Assembly: GCA_900074885.1 (NCBI GenBank)
Contig: FJUW01000052.1
Coordinates: 62,001 to 126,000, forward strand
Length of the DNA: 64,000 nt
Origin: Rhynchosporium graminicola
Lineage: Eukaryota; Ascomycota; Leotiomycetes; Helotiales; Ploettnerulaceae
Direction: 5' to 3'
Part shown: piece after piece, positions 11,483 to 22,899 of the stretch
Numbering within the stretch: position 1 is the stretch's first letter
How the letters are laid out: every line of letters starts with the position of its first letter
Program-made: the position numbers and the translations under genes
The notes under the pieces: model-generated
Database searches by the model: none
Told to the model about the DNA's origin: nothing
The model's input: only the letters and a program-made list of their open reading frames with translations

Positions 11483-12415
11483 TCAGCTCTCAAACCTCGT
11501 CTTCCTTTTCGTGCCTTGAACCTGCGGTAAGCTTGAGTGTCCTCTGTCTAGACCTGCCATGATTCTCTCTGCAGCAGATTTTTGGAACTGTCTTCCTCCA
11601 TTAGATGATATTCCACTTCGGCTCACTGGTTCCGTAGATGATGTAGCGGGTACAAAATCCAAGGAATCTCGCTGACCCCTAGCTTTCTCTTCCTCTCTCT
11701 TCTTGAGAATCTTCTGCTGGCTTTTGGCAAGCTCCTCCTTGAATGCATAGCCAGGAAATCCGTTCGGGTTCCACAATTCCTTCGGTAAAGTCGTTGCATA
11801 CTGGCCAGCTTCGTCAATATTCGAGAAGGTCATTAGTGTTTGCGGAAGCGTTGGATTCTTAAAGACTGAAGATTGTGCAAGCTTGTCGTTATAATGAAGT
11901 CCGCTCTTTTTCAATTCAAGGTACTGCTTGAACTTGGCGTTCGTGCTCTCTGATGGTGATGCTGGTGGCGACGGAGGAATATCGTAATTTGGAAGGCTTG
12001 GGAGGGTTAGATTTCTCAAAAGTGCCCTATTTGTCGAGTATGGTGATTGAGGAGCCATGGTCTGCTCCTCGTCTTCGTCCTCTAGCAATTGAGCTCCTGG
12101 AAGACCAAGTGATGGCCCCAAAGTTGGTCCTACAATGGGCTCCTCTGACCTGGGCAATGCTGGCTTTACAACGGTGCCATTTGACGTCGTTTCTAACCAT
12201 CCAGTGAGAAATGTGCTTGAAAGATGGTTGAGAGACTTACTTGACTGGTGACTATCTGTTTGTTTCCGTAGTAAGTGTGAAGATTTGTCCGCCTGACCTA
12301 ACCTGTCAGATTGTTCAAGGAGAATATGTAGATTCTAACTCACGTTTGATTTTGAGATATCGACGTCCGTGTGATCCTCCTCATCACTGCTTACATAACT
12401 CACCAATCCTGCCAT
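11483..12415 (-). CDS. SAP30BP/HCNGP-like nuclear protein
   Basis: Member of the HCNGP family (human SAP30-binding protein), nuclear proteins linked to transcriptional repression and to splicing. Three exons are reconstructed: 12415-12344, 12292-12241 and 12192-11483, with introns of 51 and 48 nt, giving 277 residues. The first exon gives MAGLVSYVSSDEED, the typical family start with an acidic serine cluster. The C-terminal half holds the diagnostic block: FKQYLELKKSGLHYNDKLAQ, LPKELWNPNGFPGYAFKEEL and a coiled basic stretch KSQQKILKKREEEKARGQRD. The middle is Pro/Ser-rich and disordered. It is divergent from PRE4, with only 238 bp between start codons. The first acceptor has nearby alternatives; GTCAG was chosen because it keeps frame. 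Confidence 0.88.
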
Positions 12416-12653
12416 TTTAAGATTGATTGACGGTTGTGAAATATTGTAAGATGAACAGCGTAGAAAGGTTCTTGGGCCTGAGGCGCGCTTATTAGGTTGG
12501 CGCATCAAACGAGTGGAGCTTCCGCGTCATGCTGGTACCTTGGGGAGCTCGAGCTTCGGAACATCATCTCAAAGCAACCCAGTAGCATCTTCACCAAGTT
12601 CAACATCCTCCACAAAACTTTTCTCAACCCATATACCCACGCGTACCTTCATT
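12416..12653. promoter_or_regulatory. Shared divergent promoter SAP30BP-like / PRE4
   Basis: A compact 238-bp spacer lies between the two start codons. It contains a GC-rich core around 12480-12535 and no obvious TATA box. It must hold both leaders, so co-regulation is likely by spacing, but is not shown. Confidence 0.45.
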
Positions 12654-13599
12654 ATGAATCATCTTCCACAAGCTTGGGGACGTGTAAGTTGTATCGATAA
12701 GCTTATGCGGATATTGTCACTGACTTGCAATACGATAGCCCAGAGATGATATCTATGGTGCTTACGATGGTTCATACCTCCGGAGCAATGGCCCAAATCA
12801 ATATACACAATCCCCTGTTGTCACCGGTACTTCAGTTCTAGCTATAAAGTTCAAGGATGGTGTTGTGATCGCTGCAGATAATCTTGGTTTGTACTACTGG
12901 ACCTCAACCACAAAGGTCGGTCACTGACAAACGTTTCTGAACAGCGTCATACGGATCCCTTGCACGGTTCACCGACGTAAAGCGTCTGCGCGTATTCGCA
13001 GAGACGACTGTGGTTGGCTTTGGTGGAGATGTATCAGACATGCAATACATAGACCGACTCCTCAGCTCATTAGACACTGAAGAAGCATATGGAACCGCTG
13101 GCCACACCTTGAACGCAAGCAACCTTCACACATACCTCACGAAAGTCTTCTACAAGCGCCGCTCCGATTTCAACCCATTGTGGAACCAAGTTCTGGTTGC
13201 GGGTCTGGATGGAGAGGGCAAGCCTTTCCTGGCAAGCACTGATTTGCTTGGTACGGCATTCACCTCGCCCAGTTTGGCTACAGGATACGGTGCACATTTG
13301 GCTCAGCCGCTCATGAGAAAGATCGCACCTGATGAGGAGGCTGCATCGCAATTATCAAAGGAGAAGGCGGTGGAGGCAATCAAGGAGAGCATGAAGGTGC
13401 TATATTACAGAGATGCAAGGAGTTTGGACAAATACTCTATTGCGGTGGTCACAAAGGATGGAATTGAGCTGAAGGATAATGAGAAGCTAGAGAATCAAAG
13501 CTGGGCGTTGTAAGTCATTCCTGGTATCCCTCTTGCATTCAAAGCTAACATGTCATTAGTGCGGATCAAATCCGAGGGTATGGAACGCAAGTCAACTGA
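12654..13599 (+). CDS. PRE4: 20S proteasome subunit beta-7 (Pre4/PSMB4)
   Basis: Non-catalytic beta-type subunit of the 20S proteasome core. Four exons are predicted: 12654-12683, 12739-12886, 12945-13509 and 13560-13599, with introns of 55, 58 and 50 nt, giving 260 residues. The N-terminal exon is only 30 nt ([10 protein letters not shown]). The beginning of the mature fold is clear: [34 protein letters not shown]. The last intron removes what would otherwise be an immediate TAA stop after SWAL; splicing instead gives the conserved ending [16 protein letters not shown]. Each exon junction keeps frame, which strongly supports the model. A second proteasome beta subunit gene (PUP3) lies 26 kb away in the window. 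Confidence 0.95.
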
Positions 13600-14625
13600 G
13601 TGCCCTTGAGGCACATGCACTGTACTTTTAGCGAATATTGAGCTTGAGATATGAAATAAAGCGCTATCTCATGATAGAAACTTCTTTCCAACTTCCAAGC
13701 ATGTTGGTGACAGGATTGCTATTTACATCCAAACGTTTTCAATGATGAGTCTCTCGAATTCCGCCAAGAGAGGCGAGATTACCTCTACTTGAGGTCTACA
13801 ATCACAACAGTTCCATCACGATAATATAGACATGGCTATCCTGATAAGTGAATCTGCCTATGGAAAAAGTCTTCGGTAATATCTCGCAGACAGCCTAAAG
13901 GCTTCTTGATTGAGATATAATTACCTCTATGGAATATTGACTTGCGATTGAGAGACTTCCCTATCTCGACGTCGTGACTATATATATGCTACAAGATGAC
14001 TGAATCACGATATCACCGTGCTCAGTAAAACAGATATAAGATTACGAGTATAAAATATAGGTATTGATTGAAATCCATGGTTGTTTTGGAGTTCTCTAAT
14101 ATTTCGGTAAATACTCCCGCTTTGCGCCCGAGAATAATTTAGTCAGCCTCACGACCCTTCCCGTCCCTGAATCAGGGAGGGCCCTGTAGATACCTTCCGA
14201 CCAATCTGTATCATGATCCGATTGACAATTCTCTAATCGCCATTGACCTTCACCCACTCCACCTTAATTGATCTTCAAGCTTAGCAAATTCAATGCGGAC
14301 CGATTTTGTTGTACCTCGACCAACTCCTTAAGAACTCATCAACCTCGAGTCAATAGACCCAAGCCGAACCTCGAACCAAGACCAACAAGCCGAACCTCAA
14401 GGTGCGCGCTCCTTTGAATGTTCGGGCAAAGATTCTCCAGAAAGTAAAGTAGAAGGAGGTGCAATAGGTGATTGGTATGCAGGCGGCAAGGCTTAAAGCT
14501 GAATCGCAAGGCCGGAAAGCAAAGGTATCTCCCCTCCAGATCGTTGGCTAGAGGCATATGGATTGCGACTTTACTGGCAGACGCACATAACTAATATTGT
14601 ATCTGCCAGCTTGCCAATTCATACC
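13600..14625. other. Intergenic region between PRE4 and the AMPK-related kinase
   Basis: About 1 kb with no supportable gene. It is AT-rich on the left, while the right part should hold the promoter and leader of the kinase. Several GATATC/GATATA-type words occur around 13980-14060, but no defined motif emerges. Confidence 0.45.
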
Positions 14626-17152
14626 ATGAGTTATTGGAGTACGTTACAACCTTCGGACGGGTCGGGAAGATTTGCGCTGACCTACTATCTCAGAGAGTTC
14701 TCGTCGAAAGACCTGCGATCGGTCGGCAACTATACTCTTGGACGTCTGATTGGGAAGGGGTCTTTTGGGAAGGTTTACCTGGCGACACATAAGCTCACGA
14801 ATGGTTCCAAAGTATGTTCAGCAGAAAGAAGTAAGACATGTGGTAGCGGTCTGACCGGATCTTGCAGGTTGTTCTGAAGTCTGCCAACAAGGATGATTCG
14901 AACCTCGCGCGCGAAATACACCATCATCGACAATTTATTCACCCCCATATTGCTCGGCTATACGAAGTCATAGTTACAGAGACCTTGGTGTGGCTCGTGC
15001 TGGAGTATTGCCCAGGTAGGAAGTCCCAGGGCCGGCTGAGGCACTTGCTAATATGAGGTTGCCAGGCGACGAACTATACAATTACCTCCTGAACCATGGA
15101 GCTTTACCAGTGGAGAAGGTTCAAAAAGTGTTTACTCAGCTGGCTGGGGCGGTCACATACGTTCACAACTCGCAGTGCGTTCACAGGGATTTGAAGCTTG
15201 AGAACATACTTTTGGACAAGAACGAAAACGTCAAACTATGCGACTTCGGATTCACACGAGAATATGAAGGGAAAGCCAGTTATTTGCAGACATTCTGTGG
15301 TACCATCTGTTACTCCGCGCCGGAAATGCTGAAGGGAGAAAAGTACGCTGGTGAGAAGGTCGATGTTTGGAGTTTAGGGGTTATACTATATGCTCTTCTG
15401 AGTGGTGAATTACCTTTCGACGAAGATGATGACAATTTGACGAGGACCAAGATTTTAACCACTGAACCGAAATGGCCAGAACACTTTACACCAGACGCCC
15501 GATCTTTGATAGGCTTACTACTTTCCAAACGACCTCTACTTCGTCCTTCATTGACCGATATTTTGGCACATCCGTTCTTAGCGGATAATGCACCGACTCA
15601 ACAAGTCATATTAAAGCTTCAACAAGCACCGCCCTTCACCACAGCGCTAGAAAAAGAGACCTTGGAACGCATGCGCAGCGCCGGGGCAGACATTGATCAA
15701 GTAATTGAGAATGTCCTCGCACGACGATGTGATCCTCTAGCTGGGTGGTGGACACTTTTAATTGAGAAAGAACTGCGCAAGGCGGCAAGGAGAGAACGCA
15801 AAAGGAAGGAAAGAGAAGCAGAAATTCGGATCACAAGGAGACTTAGTGGCGCAAGCAGTCGTCTGGAGCGTATGGCTCCGACCTTGACAGGTGTTGATGA
15901 AGAAGGACAAGAAATCCAGCTAGGCGATCCACCGAGGAGTCGAGGGAGGAAGGAGAGGCGAAGTGCACATTATCCAGATCTCGTTCTCACGGATCTTCCT
16001 GGACTGCCAGAAAATGCCAAGCTCGATTCGCCGGATGCTCCTCCACCGATAGAGAAGGATTCACTACGTTCAGCAAGTTCTTCGCGGCATCGGCGTCCGA
16101 TTCCACCCCCAAAAGAAGGTATGCTGAGGAGTGCAAGGTCACGAGGTAGCACATTGCAGCTGGTCACGTCGAATCATGATCTCTTAACGGTTCCAGAAAA
16201 TGGCAGTTCTCCTTCTAGACCTCAACGCAAGAAGCATCAACATCCATTTATAAACCAGCTCGCGAACTGGAAACACTGGCTCGTGGAATCGGCAAAACGT
16301 GCAAAGTCACCTGGGAAAAGGATGACAAGGTCAACACCAGATCTTCTCCAAAAGCCAACAAACAGCTCGAGAGCAGGAGGGAAAGAACCAAGTCCACGAC
16401 CTGCAACTTCAAAGACCCCTCCGGCCATCAGACCAGCTCTGGCACCAGGCTTTCTGAGCCACCCGCCAGCTCCACGGATACATACAACTCCAAGCACGCA
16501 ACGGCATTCTCTCTCACCCTCACCATTAACTCCCCGTTCGACTTTCCGACGCTCAAGCACCGGTCTCCGAGGGCGCAAATCAACATCTTCATCTGTCTCC
16601 TCCATCCGCAGCATCCATCACCATCACCACAGCCACTCTAAAGCCTCGTCCACATCCTCGAACGGCTCCGGCTCCATGTCAATGGGCAAAGTCCTCCCAA
16701 CCCGCAGCCCTCACCACTCCGTCAAAGTCCTGCCTGCGACTCCAACCACAGGTAGCTTCCCGTCCAATATCCGTGTCGTGCGCCAGACGCCCATGTCAAC
16801 CTTCAACGAAGGTCCATGGGGGAATTTAAACTCCATGCATGGTTTTGGCGCCAATAATAACACCAGCAATCTTGTCTTCGCCAAGCGGAAAAAGAATCTC
16901 TTCAAAGGTCCCATGTTGAATACGTCGAGTCCCGGCCCGGCGATGAGTGGCAGTGGGCATGCGAGGACAGGAAGTAATAGTCGGAGTACGAGTCTGGTTG
17001 GCAAGAGGAGCGGTGAGATCATTGAGGAGGAAGATGAGGATGAAATAGAGGAAGTTGAGGCATTTAGTCCGACTACGGGGCCGGGGGAGAGTGAGGAGGT
17101 TTTTCCTACAGGGGAGACACCAGGGAGCAAGGAGCCGTTAAAATTGAGCTGA
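14626..17152 (+). CDS. AMPK-related (CAMKL) serine/threonine kinase
   Basis: Protein kinase of the Snf1/AMPK-related group with a long disordered tail. Three exons, 14626-14811, 14868-15015 and 15066-17152, with introns of 56 and 50 nt, give 806 residues. The splices restore an unbroken kinase domain at about 40-290: glycine loop IGKGSFGKVYLA, ATP lysine in VVLKS, catalytic HRDLKLEN near 151, DFG near 171 and CGTICYSAPEM. A short segment after it (DIDQVIENVLARRCDPLAGW, about 325) resembles the UBA-like helix of AMPK-related kinases. Residues beyond about 350 are Ser/Pro/Arg-rich and include a run of five histidines and an acidic C-terminus. The architecture resembles the poorly studied yeast kinase Ypl150w, but orthology is a guess. 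Confidence 0.9.
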
Positions 17153-17180
17153 TCTGAGTGACTAACCGCTCGAATTGGGG

Positions 17181-17205
17181 GAGACGGAGAGACAAAAAGA
17201 GAGAC

Positions 17206-17236
<31 letters not shown>
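17181..17236. repeat. Imperfect (GA)n tract
   Basis: A purine-only run of GAGA/GACA units begins about 30 bp past the kinase stop codon and ends in a pure (GA)10-like stretch. It would be transcribed in the 3' untranslated region. Length is likely polymorphic. Confidence 0.9.
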
Positions 17237-18601
17237 ACACATGAGCCTTTCTGCCAGATGACACAGAGGTAGTGATCATGATGTATATTCGACATTCGTC
17301 TATCTGTACATTTGATCGCATACACATATCTGCATTGTATGTGTGTATGATAAAGGGGATATCAAAGGGGTATCTTCCCAATCCCGGATCTCCGATCACC
17401 GAGTGCCGATGTCAAATCGTACTCACAGTTGTTGATCAGACCACGGTTGTATTTGGCCATTTCTTCTACTTTTCCAGCGTTATAATCATTTTTGTTTTTA
17501 TTTTACCTGGGTTCCTTTCGCTTGCTTAGTTAGGTTGGGCTTGATACCTTTCGCATAGGGTAGGGTTTAGGGGTTAGGATTCTTTTTTCCCCCCAAATAG
17601 GGCTGTATAGAAAGATGGAGGGATAATTATAATTTGACTACTACTTTGACAGTTTTTGGCTTTCCTAGTTTCACTTGTAAAGTGTTATGTGTTGTAGTAT
17701 CTTTGACGCTATTCTCATAGATCAGCTTGTGTAAGTTGCGGAACGAGAAGACCATTTGGTCGATCTGTATTCTCTTTCCAATTTCAATCAAGCCGACTCA
17801 AAATATACTGTACCACTACTCGCCAGTAGATACACATATTAAACCACAAGTTCTGTCTACACTTCGTTGAGCATCTTGCCCACCCCTACCTGCTATATAC
17901 AGCTCAACTATATGCTGTGAAGTGAGAAATATTCATCTGACCAAGGAGGTACCTACCTAGGTACTGTTTATTCATCAATAACCGAGGTGGTTAGCGAGAC
18001 CATCATAAGTACCTAATTGTATTGACTACCTACCTCTTCTTCACCTAAATTCCTATTCGCTCTAGAAATCCATAATATATCTACATATAGAGAACTCCGT
18101 CAATGAGGTTCCTTGGATTGAAAGGATGTGGTTGAAAGGAACATCTCTCGAGGGGTTGATGGGCCAGTTTTGCCCAATTCAGACAGAGTGGATTATCTGC
18201 GAGTTTTTCCATCGTGGCTTGCTGAGGGGTTTTCAACATGATTTGATTTTCGCTTCATGAAAGTGGTGAGATGCAGATATATGAAATTTTTTATTGGACA
18301 AACATTAATTGGCAGGCTTGAATGAAATTAATACGCGCGCATTGTACAAATAACGCAGTCGAATAAATGCGCTCGCTACTGGTATTAAGAATATAAAAGC
18401 AAGAAAACCAAGTAAAGCGATAAACCAAAAGCAGAACCTGGCCACGTGCATACAAAAGCAAGCGCGCCAAAAATCCCAAATGGACTGCTCGATCAAGTAT
18501 CGATCGGTCAGCAAACAAAGACGCCATGCAGAAATCCTGTCCTTCCCATAGATATCCCATAATCTCTCATTTACAACACTCTCCTCCCCATGCCATCTCA
18601 T
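17237..18601. other. Convergent intergenic region kinase / C2 protein
   Basis: No supportable gene. It contains several TACC/GGTA repeats (17948-17965 and around 18030) and AT-rich DNA. Short antisense frames near 18291-18601 continue past the C2-protein stop without domain content. Confidence 0.45.
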
Positions 18602-20422
18602 CTAGGCACCACCTCCATTTACCCTCTCAGGCCTATCCCCCTCCGTCTCCCTCTGCTCCCTCTCTTTCCTCCCCTGCCTCCCCTTCCCGCCAGGAATAAT
18701 CTCCTTAGCAGCTTTCTTCGGGTCCTCCACCGCATCCAATGCCCTCTGCCTCCTACTCCTCTTCCCATTCCTATCAAGTTCCTCCTCATCACTACTACTT
18801 ATCTCATCATCGCTATTCTGTACCAATTGTATATTCTTGCCCTCCTTCTTCTTCCTCTCCCTCTGCTCATCTTTCATCTTAGTCAACTCGTCATCCGTAC
18901 ATTCTTTCGTCAAGACATGTAGACCTGGAAAATTCGCGTTTAGGAATTCTTTGAGTTTGGGTAATAGAGAACCTTTAGGTCGGTAAGTGCCGCTGTCGTT
19001 GTCGATTACCAATTCGTAGCTTTGAGGGTCTTTGGGCGGGGCAGAATTTGGTGGTCCACCGGGTAGGTCGGTGTTGGGATGTGTTTCTTGCGAAGGCGAT
19101 TCCGCGGATCCTTTGGGGTGTTTGAGACGACGAACGAAGAATTCGCCGGAGCAGGCTATGTAGATATTCACATCACTGTGCATAGTGTGTTTGGATAATA
19201 GGTCGATGCCGAACTCTTTGCCTGTTTCTGTGAAGCGGAGGAGACCATCGAGTGTTAATACGTAGGTGAAGATCCGACCACCTTCATCGAAATGTACCAT
19301 TTTGAGGAATTGAAGAGCAGCGTCTTCGGATTTGGGCTTGACGGCCCCGTATTCGGTGGTGTTGCTGAAGTTGTAGACGGAGGCGTGTTGGTGATGGAGA
19401 GCGTGGTTGAGAACTCGTCCTCGGATGCCAGCTTTCGAGAACATGCCTTTGACGAATGGTTTGAACTCTACGAAGCGATGATATAGTTCCGCTGGTACTG
19501 GACCCTCAAGTTGGTATTGATTCGCTTGAAAACTATGACTCGTCAGCACGATCACTGAGAAATTGGGCAGCAAGACATACTCGTATTTCTCTGTCTTAGG
19601 CTTGCTTTCTGAGGATTCTTCCGTTTCTCCTTGCGAACTCCCAGGCGCTTTCGTGCCTGCAATTCTTCCAATCATCGGGGAATAATGCTTCACCCATGAG
19701 GTCAATCCCACGGTATACATTCGCCCATGAGGCTTCTCTGATTCGCCGAGTAATTCAGCACTTATCCAAAGGTTCCCACTCATTTTAACATCGCTAAGAA
19801 GTACTGCACAGCTCCTGATCATATATGCTCTCTTGCTTGCCATCCGCTTCTTGATGTCAAAACTCCCATCTTTAATACCCTGCCAATCCGGGCCAACGTG
19901 ATTGACAAATATAGTAACATTCCCCAACCGGTCGTCATGATCATTGGCGTCCTCGTCGTATAATCTACACTTCAAGCGGAAACCGCTCGAGGGTATGCCC
20001 GCCACTATCCACTCGGTATTCCATACCGGATCTGTGTTTTTATGTACGGTCGGTGTCCTGATCGCCAGGTCCGGATCCTCCTTGTGTCTTTTCGCGAGCG
20101 CAGAAGTCAGCGTCGCATGAATATAAGGATCCGAGGAGCGTGAGTTCAAATCGGAGACTGGGAGGTTCTTCGCACGGTGGAATGTGAATTTGATCGTATA
20201 TCCATCTGGCGCAGATGGGATTGGGGTTGCGTCGAATCCTCCTGGTGGATTGGCCTTTGCCTTTACCTTCTCTTGCTTCTTGGACATCTTATCTTTCAGC
20301 TTCTGTTGATGATCTTGCTGTTTCTCAGGATCTTTCGCATTGCCCTCCTTGCCATTTTGCTGAGTTGAATCGGCACCGAGTAACTGACGGTTCAGCGGCG
20401 TATCTTCTTTCTCGTCGGACAT
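18602..20422 (-). CDS. C2-domain protein
   Basis: Protein with one C2 domain, a calcium/phospholipid-binding fold, followed by a long uncharacterised region conserved in filamentous fungi to my recollection; its precise function is unknown to me. The ATG at 20422 (MSDEKEDTPLNRQ) is preferred to earlier in-frame codons, which follow no family pattern. The C2 domain spans about 75-190, with IKFTFHRAKNLPVSDL, SSDPYIHATL and RLYDEDANDHDDRLG providing the acidic calcium-loop residues. A canonical 48-nt intron (19580-19533: GTATGT donor, GCTGAC branch, ATAG acceptor) lies in frame, so the unspliced reading frame stays open. Spliced length is 590 residues, unspliced 606. The C-terminal 90 residues are highly charged (SDDEISSSDEEELDRNGKRS), with a possible nuclear-localisation-like basic cluster. 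Confidence 0.85.
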   Translation of the reverse strand: MSDEKEDTPLNRQLLGADSTQQNGKEGNAKDPEKQQDHQQKLKDKMSKKQEKVKAKANPPGGFDATPIPSAPDGYTIKFTFHRAKNLPVSDLNSRSSDPYIHATLTSALAKRHKEDPDLAIRTPTVHKNTDPVWNTEWIVAGIPSSGFRLKCRLYDEDANDHDDRLGNVTIFVNHVGPDWQGIKDGSFDIKKRMASKRAYMIRSCAVLLSDVKMSGNLWISAELLGESEKPHGRMYTVGLTSWVKHYSPMIGRIAGTKAPGSSQGETEESSESKPKTEKYEYVLLPNFSVIVLTSHSFQANQYQLEGPVPAELYHRFVEFKPFVKGMFSKAGIRGRVLNHALHHQHASVYNFSNTTEYGAVKPKSEDAALQFLKMVHFDEGGRIFTYVLTLDGLLRFTETGKEFGIDLLSKHTMHSDVNIYIACSGEFFVRRLKHPKGSAESPSQETHPNTDLPGGPPNSAPPKDPQSYELVIDNDSGTYRPKGSLLPKLKEFLNANFPGLHVLTKECTDDELTKMKDEQRERKKKEGKNIQLVQNSDDEISSSDEEELDRNGKRSRRQRALDAVEDPKKAAKEIIPGGKGRQGRKEREQRETEGDRPERVNGGGA

Positions 20423-21845
20423 GTTGAACAGGATGAGTGGTTGTTGAAGAGGTGGAATAACTTCGAGGGTCTTGGAAAAAGCTGGGCGTACGCAAAACCA
20501 AGAGAGAGGCAGCCACACGGCACTACCTATACAGCAGTCGGAGGGAAGATTGTGCTAATAATATACGAACTAAAGTAAATGATAAATAATAATTGGGCGG
20601 ATCCGTCCACCTGGCAAATTCTCCCTTTTCTCCCGTCTGTTGTACTGTAGGTATAAGTATGCAGCCTTGTCGGGCTGAAGAGGGTCCAAATAAAGCAATT
20701 TGACTCCACAACGGTTACCACGGCAGATCGGGTCGCGGGCGGGCACTCGACTTGAAAGATAAAAGAGATGGAGGTCAAGCTTTTGCCAAGAGGATCAAAA
20801 AGCTTGGCCATGGCGGCTCTTCTTATATACCCATACCTACCTTACCCTGGTTACCTACAGTATCGGAGATTTGGATTCAACGAACGAGGAAACGGATCTT
20901 GTGCTTGTGCTAGCGGCATCGAATGAAATGACGCATACCCTAATCTACCTATCTATACCTTACATACGGCACATATACTACGTAAGGTATATATATACTG
21001 TACTATATCCCTTACGCCTGGCTCGCGCAAACGTCGATCTGCAACTCGAGTCATTAGTTAAGCTTAAGCAAGCTAAGCTAGGCTAATTGGAAGGAAGATA
21101 ACAGTCGCTCGAGGGTCTTTTGAGGCGTTTTGCAACTCCAGAGGAACCCTTTATCTCGCACGGACGGGACTCTGGAAACGATTGCGATGCAATACGATGC
21201 AAAAGGAAGTTGGAAGTTGGCTGGTTGGTCCGCTTGCTTGTTTCGTGTAGGTAGGTAGGTAGGGATTTCACGTCACCGTGCATCATAATGATCATGATCG
21301 TGGAAAGTGGTCGACGGTGGAACAATAAAAACATGTGAAAAGTGCGAGGAGGAAACTCAAGATGACTACCACCTACCTAACTCTCTTACAGGGAAACGCA
21401 GTTAGTGAGGAACTGTGCGGTGATTATCATCTGACGGTTCACATTTTGAGGAATTGACCTCCTACTAATGAATTATCGGGGCATGAGAATCATGACTTGA
21501 CAAAACGCTGGAACGCGTCCGACCTCAGCAATCTGCTCATGAACGGCTCAAGGCCGTTTCATGAACTGGTGGCACAACACTACCTACCTACCTATCTTAT
21601 GATACTCCGAGCTAATTTATCTTGCCAAGACATGTGAGTGAATAAAAAGGCTCTCTAAGCACTATTTCATTGTCGAGTTGATAAGTAGTTTGAATGGAGG
21701 ATTTTCTGTTTCATACTTACAGTAAAATCATAAACCCGGGATTGTGATGTCTATGAGTTACGTCTACTCAGCATTTTCAACTGCCGAGTGCTTCAAATGT
21801 AGATTCTCTCTATAGTCAGGACCGACAACCTTTCAGGATGCAGGC
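20423..21845. other. Intergenic region upstream of the C2-protein gene
   Basis: The 1.4 kb stretch upstream of the C2-protein start has no supportable gene. It includes CT-rich leader-like sequence, AT-rich DNA near 20980-21010, and several TACC/GGTA tetranucleotide repeats. The right end abuts the possible gene fragment at 21846. Confidence 0.45.
21247..21263. repeat. (GTAG)n tetranucleotide tract
   Basis: A short GTAG/TAGG run. Related TACC runs recur in several other intergenic regions of the window, including about 21581-21594 and 53324-53340. Confidence 0.8.
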
Positions 21846-22261
21846 TTATCTGCTTCGCCTACTCTCTAGAGACCTACATGCATCTCTGTCTGTGATGTCA
21901 GATATGCTGGATGTGTCTGCGGCAGGTCGGAGATTCAGTTTGTCCAGAAATTCTCGTAGCCAACCTCTTCTTCGCCAAACACGACGCGAAAGTCTATCTG
22001 TTGACCAACATTGGGAATAAATAATACTTACATTTTATCATGTGAACAGGGACGTATGGCGCCTACAACAATTTCATCGAGGCTGTTCCACATGATGGAC
22101 GTTTGAAATGATCCCAGCATACCCAATCCTTGTTTGATGCCACTATCTATCAATATCTCCAATGTATTGAACACTCTCTTGAATGCTTCAGGATATCCAG
22201 AATCAGCCTCAAACGTTAATCCCCCATTTTCAGTGCTCCTTTTCGTGATTAACCAGCACAC
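21846..22261 (-). pseudogene. Possible 3' fragment of a spliced gene, function unknown
   Basis: Two open segments on the minus strand join cleanly. Segment 22261-22032 encodes protein-like sequence (LEILIDSGIKQGLGMLGSFQ, then NSLDEIVVGAIRP). It ends at a GTAAGT whose internal TAA is the apparent stop. Skipping 38 nt (22031-21994, TAG acceptor) continues in frame as a charged tail of about 48 residues (WLREFLDKLNLRPAADTSSI) to a stop at 21846. I do not recognise the family. I cannot find a start codon or convincing upstream exon; an open frame at about 22270-22440 may belong to it. A 38-nt intron is short for this genome. It may be a relic, a 5'-truncated gene or a chance alignment. Confidence 0.3.
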
Positions 22262-22899
22262 TCTATTGAATTACCTACCTTGTATCTTCCTCTTTTTTTT
22301 CACTTCCTCTTTCAAAACACAATAATACTTTAACAAAAATTTCGGGACGATGAACCTCCCCAAGTTACAAGCGATATATGAGCTCACTACAGCACATGGT
22401 ATTGTACCATTCCTCAACATACAGGCTTACAACACTTGGTCTGTGATTTTTGCTAGGTCTCGCGTCCGGACTTACATTTTGGAGAACCTTAGAGGAAGCT
22501 GTTTTGTTTGTTTATACGACCCGGGCGTTTAGTACTTACCGAGACCTCTGAGCTTATATGATCCCTTGATCCCCACATTCGCTCGGACATCCTCGAAAAA
22601 AACGTGCCTATTTTGAAAAATCTGAGCCCAAGGTTCGCAGATTTCATTTGCTGGGGGCATCGTGCATAGGTAACATCAAGTAACTATGAAAGGCTTTGAG
22701 AAAGGGGAGCATCACTCCTCGTTTGCATGCAATTTCTTTACAAATGAGGAGGAGATACTGCGAGTTCACATGGTATAGGAGCACATGATTTCCTCAATGA
22801 AAATCTCCGCTTAGGTGAAAAGAAAGCAGTTGCTATCAAAAAGTATTCTATCTCCTGCCATCTATTTCATGCCACAAACACAAGCATCCTCCCTCCACA
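22262..22899. other. Intergenic region
   Basis: No gene is supported here. A minus-strand open stretch around 22270-22440 ends in a Lys-rich run next to a GTAGGT donor-like site and might be an upstream exon of the fragment at 21846-22261. Confidence 0.35.

Noticed and set aside
16616..16630. Run of five histidines in the kinase tail
   Set aside because: Looks like a tag but is a natural low-complexity stretch within a long Ser/His/Pro-rich region of the genomic frame.
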